Source of the DNA: Clostridia bacterium
GTDB taxonomy: Bacteria > Bacillota > Clostridia > Oscillospirales > Acutalibacteraceae
Reading direction: 5' to 3'
DNA length: 38,458 nt
Assembly: GCA_017407645.1 (NCBI GenBank)
Contig: JAFQWE010000037.1
Coordinates: forward strand, 1 to 38,458
Part shown: positions 1-8,293 of the stretch, one piece after another
Layout of the letters: every line of letters begins with the position of its first letter
Position numbering within the stretch: the stretch's first letter is position 1
Notes under the pieces: generated by a model
What the model was told of the DNA's origin: nothing
The model's input: the letters and a program-made list of their open reading frames with translations, nothing else
The model's database searches: none
Translations under genes and position numbers: made by a program

Positions 1-785
1 AACTTACGCCAAGCGCGGTCATAGATCTCTTCTGAACGAAGGGTGTTAAATCCAAAGCGCTCGGCAAACCAAGTTACACTGATACCGTCATCACGAATTG
101 TAACGCCATTATCAATGATATAGTTAAGAATTTCTGCCAGATCTTCGCGGGTGCCTGTTTCACGACTGCCAACAACATCGTCACTGATAACAAGTTGTGT
201 ATGCTTATAGTTATTTACGTGAATGTCAATGTGCTTTTTGATTACCTCAACAGGCCAATCACGCCTTGATGATGAGCAACAATGTGCCTCGCCAAAGTCA
301 CCATAACTGCCGATGTCAATATATACGACCTCTTCGCGATTATCATAACGCTCTGCAAAGGCACGGTGGAAGTTATTAAGCTTTTCAAGGAAGATAGGAT
401 CGCCGTAGTCAGGCTCTACCATTCCTTTGAAAACATTATACTTTGCACCTGCATCAAACACCCACTTGGGAGTAGCATATCCGTCAAGTTGCATATGAGG
501 CTCTTTACAAGATATGCGGAATGATACTCTCTTACCTGCGGCAACCCAAGGGTTAATGATACGATCTATAATTTCCCAATTAAACTTGCCCTCTTCAGGC
601 TCAAGATAGCCCCAAGCCAAGCGAAGATAAGCGTGGTCCATCATTGGAAAATCTTCAAGGGTATCGTTGTGGTCATAATGAGCACAATACTTCACAATAT
701 CGTTATCATAATAATGAGCATACCAGCCTTTATCAGGATTGTTGCACAGTTTTTCGTCATCATAGCGATTTTTAAGTTTTAACAT
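1..785 (-). CDS. DUF4832-type putative glycoside hydrolase, third tandem copy (3' end beyond window)
   Basis: This minus-strand frame starts at the ATG at 785 (AAAGGG ribosome site) and runs open to base 1, so the C-terminal part is outside the window. The first residues (MLKLKNRYDDEKLCNNPDKG) match the two copies upstream, and the protein follows them closely along its length, including the G-S-Y-G-D-x-G-E motif. Here that motif reads DFGEAH where the other copies have DWGEFH. The family is a TIM-barrel, GH42-like group of putative glycosidases. The conserved glutamate in GxYGxxGE is a likely catalytic carboxylate by analogy only. It starts 11 bases after the preceding copy stops, so it is the last visible gene of the nahK-like operon. 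The substrate is unknown. Confidence 0.85.
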   Translation of the reverse strand, partial: MLKLKNRYDDEKLCNNPDKGWYAHYYDNDIVKYCAHYDHNDTLEDFPMMDHAYLRLAWGYLEPEEGKFNWEIIDRIINPWVAAGKRVSFRISCKEPHMQLDGYATPKWVFDAGAKYNVFKGMVEPDYGDPIFLEKLNNFHRAFAERYDNREEVVYIDIGSYGDFGEAHCCSSSRRDWPVEVIKKHIDIHVNNYKHTQLVISDDVVGSRETGTREDLAEILNYIIDNGVTIRDDGISVTWFAERFGFNTLRSEEIYDRAWRK

Positions 786-796
786 AAAAACACCCT

Positions 797-2128
797 TTAA
801 ATTACTTCAATATCAGTTACATAGTAACTGCCGTCGGCATTACGATACTCATCCTGCATACCAAGTTCAATGGTACGGTCTTTGTCGTTATGCATACGGA
901 CTGACAGTTTGTATTTGCCCTTGGGTGCGTCGGTTTTAAGATCAAAATCGCGCACTGTAATGGTGTGGGGCATCATTTCGTTGCTGTCAAAGTTTTCAAC
1001 GGGTATTGTATACGTGCCGTTATCACCTGCAAGTATTACGTCAAGCTTGTAACCCTTGTATGAGGGTGCGGCACCCTTATTCTCCCAATAGAATTTGATG
1101 TTGAACTCATTGCTGATTTTGTCAGCAATATCAACACCATAAAGGAAGTACCAATATCCAAGATGATTTGCCATCATAATTGCGAGATCAGGATTTTCTG
1201 CAAGCCATTTGCGAGGCTCACCGTGGAAGCCCGCATAGGTAGCGTGACTGCCCTGCACTGATGCAAGGAAAGGCCATCCCTCAAGATACCAACCTGACTT
1301 AATGGTAGTATCGTAGTGTTCAAGTTCAAGAATTGTGGGGAACTTACGCCAAGCGCGGTCATAGATCTCTTCTGAACGAAGGGTGTTAAAACCAAACCGT
1401 TCTGCAAACCAGGTTACACTGATACCGTCATCACGAATTGTAATGCCGTTATCAATGATATAGTTAAGGATTTCTTCCTTTTCTTCGCGAGTTCCTGTAT
1501 CACGGCTGCCAACAACATCGTCACTGATAACAAGTTGTGTATGCTTATAGTTATTTACGTGAATATCAATATGCTTCTTGATTACCTCAACAGGCCAATC
1601 CTTTCTGGATGAAGAACAGCAATGGAATTCGCCCCAGTCACCGTAACTGCCAAGGTCAATATAAACAACCTCTTCACGACCGTCGTAACGCTCCGCGAAT
1701 GCACGATGGAAATTATTAAGCTTTTCAAGGAAAATAGGGTCGCCGTATTCAGGTTCAATGGTGCCGTTTGCCATAACGGTATTCTTTGCGCCTGCATCAA
1801 ACACCCACTTAGGAGTAGCATAGCCGTCAAGCTGCATACTTGTTTCTTTGCAAGATACACGGAATGATACACGCTTGCCTGCGGCAACCCACGGGTCAAC
1901 AATCCGGTCAAGAAGTTGCCAGTTAAACTCCCCTTCTTTAGGTTCAAGATAGCCCCAAGCCACGCGCAAATAGGCGTGGTCCATCATTGGAAAATCTTCA
2001 AGGGTATCATCGTGGTCATAGTGAGCGCAATATTTGGTTATGTTGTTATCGTAATAATGTGCATACCAGCCTTTATCGGGGTTGTTGCAAAGCTTTTCGT
2101 CATCATAGCGATTTTTAAGTTTTAACAT
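797..2128 (-). CDS. DUF4832-type putative glycoside hydrolase, second tandem copy
   Basis: The product has 443 residues and no signal peptide, so it is probably cytoplasmic. An N-terminal NPDKGW segment and an AWGYLEP strand (about 57-63) are followed by a TIM-barrel-like region with the GSYGDWGE motif (E167) and a second conserved Glu near residue 268. A beta-sandwich-like domain makes up roughly the last 105 residues. That C-terminal domain differs from the copy upstream at only two residues (Ala/Val and Val/Ile), while residues 270-335 differ widely. A TAGGAG site precedes the ATG. The neighbouring NahK-like kinase suggests breakdown of an N-acetylhexosamine-containing or galactosyl glycan taken up as an oligosaccharide. 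Family assignment is by motif memory; activity is inferred. Confidence 0.85.
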   Translation of the reverse strand: MLKLKNRYDDEKLCNNPDKGWYAHYYDNNITKYCAHYDHDDTLEDFPMMDHAYLRVAWGYLEPKEGEFNWQLLDRIVDPWVAAGKRVSFRVSCKETSMQLDGYATPKWVFDAGAKNTVMANGTIEPEYGDPIFLEKLNNFHRAFAERYDGREEVVYIDLGSYGDWGEFHCCSSSRKDWPVEVIKKHIDIHVNNYKHTQLVISDDVVGSRDTGTREEKEEILNYIIDNGITIRDDGISVTWFAERFGFNTLRSEEIYDRAWRKFPTILELEHYDTTIKSGWYLEGWPFLASVQGSHATYAGFHGEPRKWLAENPDLAIMMANHLGYWYFLYGVDIADKISNEFNIKFYWENKGAAPSYKGYKLDVILAGDNGTYTIPVENFDSNEMMPHTITVRDFDLKTDAPKGKYKLSVRMHNDKDRTIELGMQDEYRNADGSYYVTDIEVI

Positions 2129-2156
2129 TTTGAAAACTCCTAATGTGTAATATTGT

Positions 2157-3488
2157 TTAGATAATCTCTATATCTGTTACATAGTAACTGCCGTCGGCAT
2201 TGCGATACTCATCCTGCATACCGAGTTCAATGGTACGGTCTTTGTCGTTATGCATACGGACTGACAGTTTGTATTTGCCCTTGGGTGCATCGGTTTTAAG
2301 GTCAAAATCGCGCACTGTAATGGTGTGGGGCATCATTTCATTACTGTCAAAATTTTCAACAGGGATTGTATAGGTACCATTATCACCGACAAGTATTACG
2401 TCAAGTTTGTAACCCTTATATGAGGGGGCGGCACCCTTGTTTTCCCAATAGAATTTAATATTGAACTCATTACTGATTTTGTCAGCAACGTCAACGCCGT
2501 AAAGGAAATACCAGTAGCCAAGACGGTTACCCATCATTATAACCATTTCAGGATGGTCGTTGAACCATTCGCGAGGCTCACCGTGGAAGCCTGCATAGGT
2601 AGCGTGACTACCCTCAACAGATGCGAGGAAGGGCCATCCGCCCGGGTTGTTGTTATACATTTTGTTATGATAATAATGGGCATTTTCCAATATAGTGGGG
2701 AATTTACGCCAAGCGCGGTCAAAAATCGGTTCTGAACGAAGAGTATTATATCCGAAACGCTCAACAAACCACTGCACACATACACTGTCATCGCGGATGG
2801 TGATGCCGTTATCAATTATGTAGTTCAGCAATTCTTGCTTTTCTTCGCGGGTACCGGTCTCACGGCTACCAACAGCATCGTCGCTAATTACCAGTTGAGT
2901 GTGCTTGTAGTTGTTTACATGAATATCAATATGCTTTTTGACCACATCAATAGGCCAATCCTTTCTGGATGAAGCACAGCAATGGAATTCACCCCAGTCG
3001 CCGTAGCTGCCAATATCAACATAGATAACCTCTTCACGAGCATCATATCTCTCGGCAAAGGCACGGTGGAAATTGTTAAGCTTTTCAAGGAATATGGGGT
3101 CTCCGTATTCGGGTTCAACAGAACCGTCAGGCATAACAGTGTATTTTGCGCCTGCATCAAACACCCATTTTGGAGTAGCATAGCCATCAAGCTGTGTACT
3201 GGTTTCTTTGCAAGAAACGCGGAAGGATACATTTTTGCCTGCTGCAATCCAAGGATCAACTATATTATCGAGAAGTTGCCAATTAAACTTGCCCTCTTCA
3301 GGTTCAAGATAGCCCCAAGCGACACGAAGATAAGCGTGATCCATCAACGGAAAATCATCAAGGGTATCGTTAGGATCATAATGAGCGCAGTATTTTGTAA
3401 TACCGTTGTCATAATAGTGAGCATACCAGCCTTTGTCGGGATTGTTGCACAGTTTTTCATCATCATAGCGATTTTTAAGTTTAAGCAT
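2157..3488 (-). CDS. DUF4832-type putative glycoside hydrolase, first tandem copy
   Basis: The product has 443 residues, the same length as the following copy, with the same order of parts: NPDKGW N-terminus, AWGYLEPEEG strand, GSYGDWGEFHCC motif with the putative catalytic Glu167, and a C-terminal beta domain nearly identical to that of its neighbour. The segment around 270-285 (YYHNKMYNNNPGG) is unlike the equivalent part of the second copy, which suggests a different substrate pocket. It begins 6 bases after the kinase gene stops, with an AAGGGG site before the ATG, so it is cotranscribed with the kinase. A cytoplasmic glycosidase or phosphorylase-like role in glycan degradation is inferred. 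Confidence 0.85.
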   Translation of the reverse strand: MLKLKNRYDDEKLCNNPDKGWYAHYYDNGITKYCAHYDPNDTLDDFPLMDHAYLRVAWGYLEPEEGKFNWQLLDNIVDPWIAAGKNVSFRVSCKETSTQLDGYATPKWVFDAGAKYTVMPDGSVEPEYGDPIFLEKLNNFHRAFAERYDAREEVIYVDIGSYGDWGEFHCCASSRKDWPIDVVKKHIDIHVNNYKHTQLVISDDAVGSRETGTREEKQELLNYIIDNGITIRDDSVCVQWFVERFGYNTLRSEPIFDRAWRKFPTILENAHYYHNKMYNNNPGGWPFLASVEGSHATYAGFHGEPREWFNDHPEMVIMMGNRLGYWYFLYGVDVADKISNEFNIKFYWENKGAAPSYKGYKLDVILVGDNGTYTIPVENFDSNEMMPHTITVRDFDLKTDAPKGKYKLSVRMHNDKDRTIELGMQDEYRNADGSYYVTDIEII

Positions 3489-3493
3489 TTTGA

Positions 3494-4597
3494 TTACCCC
3501 TTAAAATAAATTTTTTTATATTTTTCGACGATTGCCGTCATTTCGTACCAGTTATTTTCCATATCTGCCACAAGTGCAAACTGACTGCGAGCACGAGACA
3601 AATTGTGACCGTTTCGGGTGGTCTTGAAGTAGACGTCACCCTCGAGATAGTCGGTCAAAAAGCGGATGCCGCACTCAAGGGTCATAAGCTTAGAGCCCCA
3701 AACAAGAGAATCAATCTCGTTTTCGGTAAGACAGTCACCGCACCCCTCTAAGAATCCTTTCGTAAAGGCTTCAAAAAGCTCCAAATCAATTCTTGTTTCG
3801 TATGGGGTAAGAGTATCTTCATTCAAAGTGGGGGCACCCGAGCGAATAGCATCACCAAAGTCATATGCAACCGCGCCCGGCATAACGGTGTCAAGGTCAA
3901 CAACACAAAGGGCTTTGTTTGTTTCTTTATCAAACAAAATATTATTCAGTTTAGTATCATTATGAGTAATGCGTAAAGGCAAGCTTCTGTTGCAAAGTCG
4001 GTCAACAAAATAAGACAACTCGCCTGCTCTTGCAGTAACAAAAGCAATTTCGTCGCGCACACCTTCAAGCCTGTTACAAAAATCATTTCTGACGGCACGC
4101 ATCAATTTGGCACATCGATCAGGGGTGTTGTGAAAATCAGGAATTGTTTCGTAAAGCTTATCGGCAGGAAATCCGTCAAGTTGACGTTGAAATTCACTGA
4201 ATGCCAAAGCACAGCTGTAAAAATCATCAGGACATTCAACAGCGTTATAAACGACGGTATCTGAGATGAACTCATAACAGCGCCAATAATATCCGTTTTT
4301 ACACCTAAAATAAGGAAAACCGTTTTTGGTGTTTATAACGTTAAGGGTTTCTCGGTTGGGGTCACCGCCTGCAGATATTATCTTATCTCTTAAATAAGAG
4401 GTGACACCACAGATGTTTTCCATAAGTGCATCAACGTCACGAAAAACCTTGTTGTTAATTTTTTGGATTATGTAGGCACGGCTACCGGTATCTGCCCTGA
4501 ACGTGCTGTTAATAAGACCGTTACCAACAGGACCACAGGATACTATCTCGCCATCAAATTCAAAGGCTTCAAGTATTTCTTTATCAACTGTAAACAT
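3494..4597 (-). CDS. nahK: Phosphotransferase-family kinase, N-acetylhexosamine 1-kinase-like
   Basis: The 367-residue protein has the aminoglycoside phosphotransferase/choline kinase fold. The Brenner motif is HNDTKLNN (residues 212-219, catalytic Asp214) and the metal-binding DLDT motif lies at 234-237. The HNDTK...DLDTVMPG combination and the opening GLINSTFRA are typical of NahK, which phosphorylates N-acetylgalactosamine or N-acetylglucosamine at C1 in the lacto-N-biose/galacto-N-biose pathway. A strong GGAGGGG site lies 6 bases or so before the ATG. It heads an operon with three putative glycoside hydrolases, which fits release of amino sugars followed by phosphorylation. No lacto-N-biose phosphorylase, epimerase or transporter is visible, so the exact substrate is open. 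Homoserine-kinase-like or other sugar kinases are less likely alternatives. Confidence 0.75.
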   Translation of the reverse strand: MFTVDKEILEAFEFDGEIVSCGPVGNGLINSTFRADTGSRAYIIQKINNKVFRDVDALMENICGVTSYLRDKIISAGGDPNRETLNVINTKNGFPYFRCKNGYYWRCYEFISDTVVYNAVECPDDFYSCALAFSEFQRQLDGFPADKLYETIPDFHNTPDRCAKLMRAVRNDFCNRLEGVRDEIAFVTARAGELSYFVDRLCNRSLPLRITHNDTKLNNILFDKETNKALCVVDLDTVMPGAVAYDFGDAIRSGAPTLNEDTLTPYETRIDLELFEAFTKGFLEGCGDCLTENEIDSLVWGSKLMTLECGIRFLTDYLEGDVYFKTTRNGHNLSRARSQFALVADMENNWYEMTAIVEKYKKIYFKG

Positions 4598-4683
4598 AGC
4601 CCCTCCAAATAATGCAATAGTAACTTTATACAGTCTTATTTATAGTACCATATATACTTGTTTTTTTCAAGGCTTTATTGCCG

Positions 4684-4712
4684 TTGACAGCAACAATTTT
4701 ACAAGGTATAAT
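4684..4712 (+). promoter_or_regulatory. Sigma-A promoter for the LUD-domain gene
   Basis: TTGACA at 4684-4689 and TATAAT at 4707-4712, separated by 17 bases, form a perfect consensus promoter 36 bases before the LUD-domain start codon. Strong constitutive expression is expected. The divergent kinase gene at 4597 has no equally clear promoter in this 151-base gap; a TTGAAA box with a poor TACTAT -10 is the best candidate there. Confidence 0.9.
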
Positions 4713-4748
4713 ATAGTAAAAAGTTACAAATAAAAGAGGTTTTTAACA

Positions 4749-5381
4749 ATGATTGATTATTCAAAGGCAGTAATGAAAAAGAAAATAGATAACGTTATTA
4801 AAGCACTTGAAGAAAACAACATTAAAGGTTATCGCATTTCATCAAGAGAAGAAATGTTTGAAGTGCTTGAAACTCTTGTTCCTGACGGCGCAACTGTCGG
4901 TTACGGTGGCTCTATGACCTTGACAGATGCAGGCGTTATTGATTGGCTTAGGTGGAAAAAGAATATTGAGCTTTTTGACCGCGCAAGAGTTGACGACCCC
5001 GACGAATGTATGCGCAAAAGTTTAGTAAGTGACGTTTTCTTCACATCTACCAACGCTATAACCGAGGACGGTTGGCTTTATAACGTTGACGGCCGAGGCA
5101 ATCGCGTATCCGCTATGATTTTTGGGCCAAAAAGCGTTGTTGTTATTGCAGGCTGGAACAAAATTGTTGCCGACCTTGCCGCCGCACAAACAAGAGTAAG
5201 AAAGATAGCCGCCCCCGCTAACTGTATGCGACTTGACAAGCAGACTCCTTGCGTTAAAACAACAAGCTGTGCCAATTGCAAATCACCCGACAGAATTTGC
5301 CGTTCTTTTGTTGCAATGGGTCCACAGGGCGAAAAAAATCGCATTAAAGTGCTTATTCTTGAAGAGAATTTAGGATATTAA
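4749..5381 (+). CDS. LUD-domain (LutC/DUF162-like) protein
   Basis: The product has 210 residues and belongs to the lactate-utilisation LUD family. The VGYGGSMTL motif (about 50-58), FFTSTNAITEDGWLYNVDG stretch and the IFGPKSVVVIAGWNKIV stretch are typical. Near the C-terminus it has a cysteine cluster (C-V-K-T-T-S-C-A-N-C and a later C) that could bind metal or an Fe-S centre; this is inference. In LutABC systems LUD proteins accompany Fe-S oxidoreductases, but no lutA or lutB is nearby, and stand-alone copies of this kind are common in clostridia with unknown function. It is a single-gene transcript with its own consensus promoter and a terminator directly after the stop codon. Confidence 0.85.
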   Translation: MIDYSKAVMKKKIDNVIKALEENNIKGYRISSREEMFEVLETLVPDGATVGYGGSMTLTDAGVIDWLRWKKNIELFDRARVDDPDECMRKSLVSDVFFTSTNAITEDGWLYNVDGRGNRVSAMIFGPKSVVVIAGWNKIVADLAAAQTRVRKIAAPANCMRLDKQTPCVKTTSCANCKSPDRICRSFVAMGPQGEKNRIKVLILEENLGY

Positions 5382-5387
5382 AGCAAG

Positions 5388-5409
5388 AGCCACCTTAAAA
5401 AAGGTGGCT
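5388..5409. terminator. Bidirectional intrinsic terminator between LUD gene and trmO
   Basis: A perfect 9-bp stem AGCCACCTT/AAGGTGGCT with an AAAA loop lies between two convergent stop codons (5381 and 5414). It is followed by TTTGTTT on the plus strand and preceded by an A-rich flank that gives a weaker T-tract on the minus strand. Confidence 0.85.
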
Positions 5410-5413
5410 TTGT

Positions 5414-6091
5414 TTAAAGTATATCCTTAACTGTAAGTATACCGTCTGATACTGTGAATTTTATCTCGTTTTCACCAAACTCAAATCCGTAAACACGGGT
5501 TTCGTCATTTTGGTAAGAGGGACGAGGGTCTTGCGACAAAACACCTATAAGCCCTTCCCTTTTATCATAAGGAACACGGGATAACAGGTCATCAGATATT
5601 TCTACCTTAAGTGAATAATCAAACTTTTCATCGGCGTAACCACCGATTGCATCGGTATGGCAGTCGGTAAAGGGCAGATATGGCTTTATATCAAGGATGG
5701 GTGTACCGTTTATCAAATCGGCACCCGAAACGAGCAGGACTGGTCCCTCTGCAGTATGCTCTATCCCTTCAAGTTTAACGGAGGACAAACCGATTGCATT
5801 TGGCCTGAAGGGTGAACGGGTTGCAAAAACCCCCATTCTTTTGTTACCGCCAAGGCGCGGCGGTCTGACAGTAGCAGACCAATTCTCCCGAACTGCTTCG
5901 GAAAACTGCCATATAATCCACAAATGGCTGAACTGCTCAATTCCACGCAAAGCGGTGCTGTCACGGAATTCGGGCTCAAAAACTATTGTAGACACAAGCT
6001 CATTAACCAATCCGCTTTGACGGGGCACGCCGAATTTGGATTTGAAGTCGTTATGTATATGGGCTATAATTTTAGTTTGGTAAGTTTTCAT
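5414..6091 (-). CDS. trmO: tRNA (N6-threonylcarbamoyladenosine-37-N6)-methyltransferase TrmO
   Basis: The 225-residue protein carries the TsaA/TrmO signature RSPFRPNAIG (residues 92-100) and the RPPRLGGNKRMGVFA segment just before it. It also has the GTPILDIKPYLPFTD segment of the family's beta-barrel. TrmO uses S-adenosylmethionine to methylate t6A37 in certain tRNAs, tuning anticodon decoding. The C-terminal extension after about residue 150 is the usual TrmO tail. A GGGGGTGG site precedes the ATG, and a near-consensus promoter lies upstream. It is transcribed alone, convergent with the LUD gene and divergent from rmuC. Confidence 0.9.
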   Translation of the reverse strand: MKTYQTKIIAHIHNDFKSKFGVPRQSGLVNELVSTIVFEPEFRDSTALRGIEQFSHLWIIWQFSEAVRENWSATVRPPRLGGNKRMGVFATRSPFRPNAIGLSSVKLEGIEHTAEGPVLLVSGADLINGTPILDIKPYLPFTDCHTDAIGGYADEKFDYSLKVEISDDLLSRVPYDKREGLIGVLSQDPRPSYQNDETRVYGFEFGENEIKFTVSDGILTVKDIL

Positions 6092-6115
6092 TCAGCCACC
6101 CCCTTTTTCACAAGG

Positions 6116-6144
6116 AGTATAGCATATTATCCCCGACTTGTCAA
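6116..6144 (-). promoter_or_regulatory. Sigma-A promoter for trmO
   Basis: On the minus strand, TTGACA (6144-6139) and TATACT (6121-6116) are separated by 17 bases, and a TG dinucleotide one base before the -10 makes it also an extended -10 promoter. It lies 25 bases before the trmO start. Confidence 0.9.
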
Positions 6145-6198
6145 AGGTGGGTTATTATTGGCACCTTAGCTATGCTATTATGTTATTGAGGTGATTTT

Positions 6199-7377
6199 AT
6201 GACTGATTATATTATTATTGGACTTGGCGCAATTATCATTGCCCTGCTTATTGCTTTGCTTTTCAAAAAGCAAGGCAAAGGGCTTGCAGAAAGAAAAGAT
6301 ATTGACCGCGCTAAGTTAGAACTGACTCAGCAGATTGACGGCGTTAAATCTTCCGTTTACGAGCAACGCGCCGCCATATTAAAAGAGCAGCTTGAACTGC
6401 AGGAAAGGGTTAACAAAACCTTGTCAGAAAGTGTTGCCAAGTTGCAACAAAGCAACGAACAAAAGTTGGAGCAAATGCGACTTACCGTTGACGAGAAGTT
6501 AACCGATACCCTTTCAAAACGATTAGACAGCAGCTTTAAGGCTGTCGGTGAGCAGCTTAACAAGGTGTACGAATCCCTGGGCAAAATGCAGGAATTATCG
6601 GGCGGCGTTACCGATTTGCAAAGACTGCTTACTAACGTTAAGGCTCGCGGTACTTGGGCTGAAGTAAGGCTTGGCGAAATCCTTGAACAGATATTGACCA
6701 ATGACCAATACGAACAAAACGTATCGGTAAGAGGCAACCTTGAAAGAGTTGAATATGCAATAAAAATTCCATCTAAAGACAAAGAGGGAGATTTTATTTA
6801 TCTGCCTATTGACTCCAAATTTCCTCAGGAAGATTATCTAAGGCTTTCTGCCGCTGCCGAATCTGCCGACAAAGAGGCGGTTGAGCAATGCGCAAAGGCT
6901 CTTGAAAGAGTTATTAAAAACGAAGCCGCTACCATAAGCAAGCTATATATCGACGTACCCAAAACCACCGATTTTGCAATAATGTTTTTGCCCACAGAGG
7001 GTCTTTATGCCGAGGTTTTGCGACGTCAGGGATTGGTTGAAGAAATTCAAAACAAATACCGTGTAATGATATGCGGACCAACAACAATTACCGCATTTTT
7101 AAACACTCTGAGAATGGGATTTCGCACTATTGCGCTTGACCGCAGAGCTGCAGAAGTCTGGGCAGTGCTTGGTGCCGCAAAGCAACAGTACGAGCGATTT
7201 GACCTTGTGCTTGAAAAGGCTCGCAAAAAGCTTGACGAGGCTACAAACGCTCTTGACGATGCGCAAAAGCGTAACGTTATAATTCGCAAAAAGTTAAAAG
7301 GCGTTGAAGAATTGCCTGCAGAAGATGCTATGCTTTTATTAAACGTGGCAGACTCCACCCTTATTGACGAAGATTAA
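6199..7377 (+). CDS. rmuC: DNA recombination protein RmuC
   Basis: The 392-residue protein has one N-terminal membrane segment (about residues 3-22, IIIGLGAIIIALLIALLF). A long coiled coil follows (about 30-140, rich in Q/E/L heptads), and then the RmuC nuclease-like domain with the VKARGTWAEVRLGEILEQ and PIDSKFPQEDY motifs. RmuC is a membrane-tethered protein that limits inversion and rearrangement at short inverted repeats, a role established in E. coli. That may matter here, given the palindromic repeats elsewhere in the window, but the link is speculation. A GAGGTG site precedes the ATG. Its stop codon overlaps the stop codon of the convergent small gene. Confidence 0.92.
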   Translation: MTDYIIIGLGAIIIALLIALLFKKQGKGLAERKDIDRAKLELTQQIDGVKSSVYEQRAAILKEQLELQERVNKTLSESVAKLQQSNEQKLEQMRLTVDEKLTDTLSKRLDSSFKAVGEQLNKVYESLGKMQELSGGVTDLQRLLTNVKARGTWAEVRLGEILEQILTNDQYEQNVSVRGNLERVEYAIKIPSKDKEGDFIYLPIDSKFPQEDYLRLSAAAESADKEAVEQCAKALERVIKNEAATISKLYIDVPKTTDFAIMFLPTEGLYAEVLRRQGLVEEIQNKYRVMICGPTTITAFLNTLRMGFRTIALDRRAAEVWAVLGAAKQQYERFDLVLEKARKKLDEATNALDDAQKRNVIIRKKLKGVEELPAEDAMLLLNVADSTLIDED

Positions 7378-7658
7378 AGCATTATATATAGCAGTGCCAT
7401 TATAAGCAAATCATCTGTTTCCTCTGCCTTTCCTGAAAGAAGGGCTAACATCATTAAGATAACCGAACGGTCAGAGTCCATTGCCATATTTTTGAAATCA
7501 AGCAGACCTAAAATTCCGTTGTTGCGCTTTTGCGGAACAGTTGGAGGGGGTATTGGCTTGGCTTCTGTCTTTTTCGGATTCTCTTGCCTGCCTTTCGGCA
7601 TTACAAAGTCAGGAGCGTTTAATGGTTTTGAGTTTTTTATGCGCTCAAAATTATTCAT
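7374..7658 (-). CDS. Small uncharacterised protein (94 aa), third of a three-gene operon
   Basis: I do not recognise this protein. It has a basic, proline-rich N-terminal half (PKKTEAKPIPPPTVPQKR). The C-terminal half is leucine/methionine-rich and hydrophobic (SVILMMLALLSGKAEETDDLLIMALLYIML), and could be an amphipathic or membrane-associated helix pair. It starts 9 bases after the preceding gene stops, with a GAGGTG site. Its TAA shares bases with the rmuC TAA on the other strand. Gene order and spacing show that it belongs with the two genes upstream; the role is unknown. Confidence 0.65.
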   Translation of the reverse strand: MNNFERIKNSKPLNAPDFVMPKGRQENPKKTEAKPIPPPTVPQKRNNGILGLLDFKNMAMDSDRSVILMMLALLSGKAEETDDLLIMALLYIML

Positions 7659-7667
7659 TTTTACACC

Positions 7668-8027
7668 TCACAGATTAAATATTCCGCTTTCGGTGACTAA
7701 TGGCATAACTGAGGCTATTTTAAGCAGTTTTACCGCCTTGTCTACCCTTTCGCGACGAGGCTCTGACAAATGAGGTTTAAGTGCCAAAAGCAGAGCCGTG
7801 CGATTATCGTTGTCTTTTGAATTAAGGGCACTCATTACCCTCATAATACCACCCATTTGGTCGGGTGTAACTGAGCCAAACAGTTGGGATAAATCAGGAG
7901 AATTATCCTGTGTTTTTGGTGCATTTGACCCTCCGTCACCCATTAAACTGTCGGCAATAGACTTGATGGTTTCAAGGCTATCGGGGTCATTTAAAATAGA
8001 GGTGATTTTTTGAGTTAAATCATCCAA
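7668..8027 (-). CDS. Small uncharacterised protein (119 aa) with TTG start
   Basis: Function is not recognised. The sequence has a helical N-terminal part (MDDLTQKITSILNDPDSLET), a polar linker, and a conserved-looking C-terminal motif (LLALKPHLSEPRRERVDKAV) that I associate with a widespread clostridial family of unknown function. The start is TTG at 8027, directly after the TAA of the gene upstream (no spacer). It is supported by a GGAGGG site 7 bases before it; the ATG four bases further in is out of frame. Translation is probably coupled to the upstream gene. Confidence 0.65.
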   Translation of the reverse strand: MDDLTQKITSILNDPDSLETIKSIADSLMGDGGSNAPKTQDNSPDLSQLFGSVTPDQMGGIMRVMSALNSKDNDNRTALLLALKPHLSEPRRERVDKAVKLLKIASVMPLVTESGIFNL

Positions 8028-8261
8028 TTACTTACCCTCCGATAACTTTTTAATCAGTTTTTGCACCTGTTCAGATTGCATCAGTTTTTGTGTTGCAGCT
8101 TTGTCTGATAACAGGCTTTTAAGTTTCATTGCATCTTGCGGACTAAGGGCAGAAAGCAGTTTTTCAGTTGAGCCACTGCTCATTGCATCGGTGATAGCCG
8201 ACTCATCCACACCAAGCTTATTTGACAGTGCGCCCACCATATTTTTCATATTGTTGTTCAT
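8028..8261 (-). CDS. Small uncharacterised protein (77 aa), first of a three-gene operon
   Basis: This is a 77-residue, mostly helical protein with several Ser/Leu/Lys-rich repeats of helix-turn character (DAMSSGSTEKLLSAL, DAMKLKSLLSDKAATQKL). No enzyme motif is visible. An AAGGAG site precedes the ATG. Only 32 bases separate its start from the divergent phosphoesterase gene, too few for two promoters, so at least one promoter must lie inside coding sequence. It heads the tight operon with the 119-aa and 94-aa proteins. Confidence 0.65.
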   Translation of the reverse strand: MNNNMKNMVGALSNKLGVDESAITDAMSSGSTEKLLSALSPQDAMKLKSLLSDKAATQKLMQSEQVQKLIKKLSEGK

Positions 8262-8293
8262 ATCAATTACTCCTTACAAATTAGGTGATATTT

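Noticed and set aside
2982-3509. 175-codon plus-strand frame opposite the first DUF4832-type gene
   Set aside because: Similar frames appear opposite the other copies at the same place, as expected from their sequence similarity; no ribosome site or family match.
6173-6181. Extended -10 element TGCTATTAT as rmuC promoter
   Set aside because: Transcription would begin at the ribosome binding site itself, leaving no usable leader.
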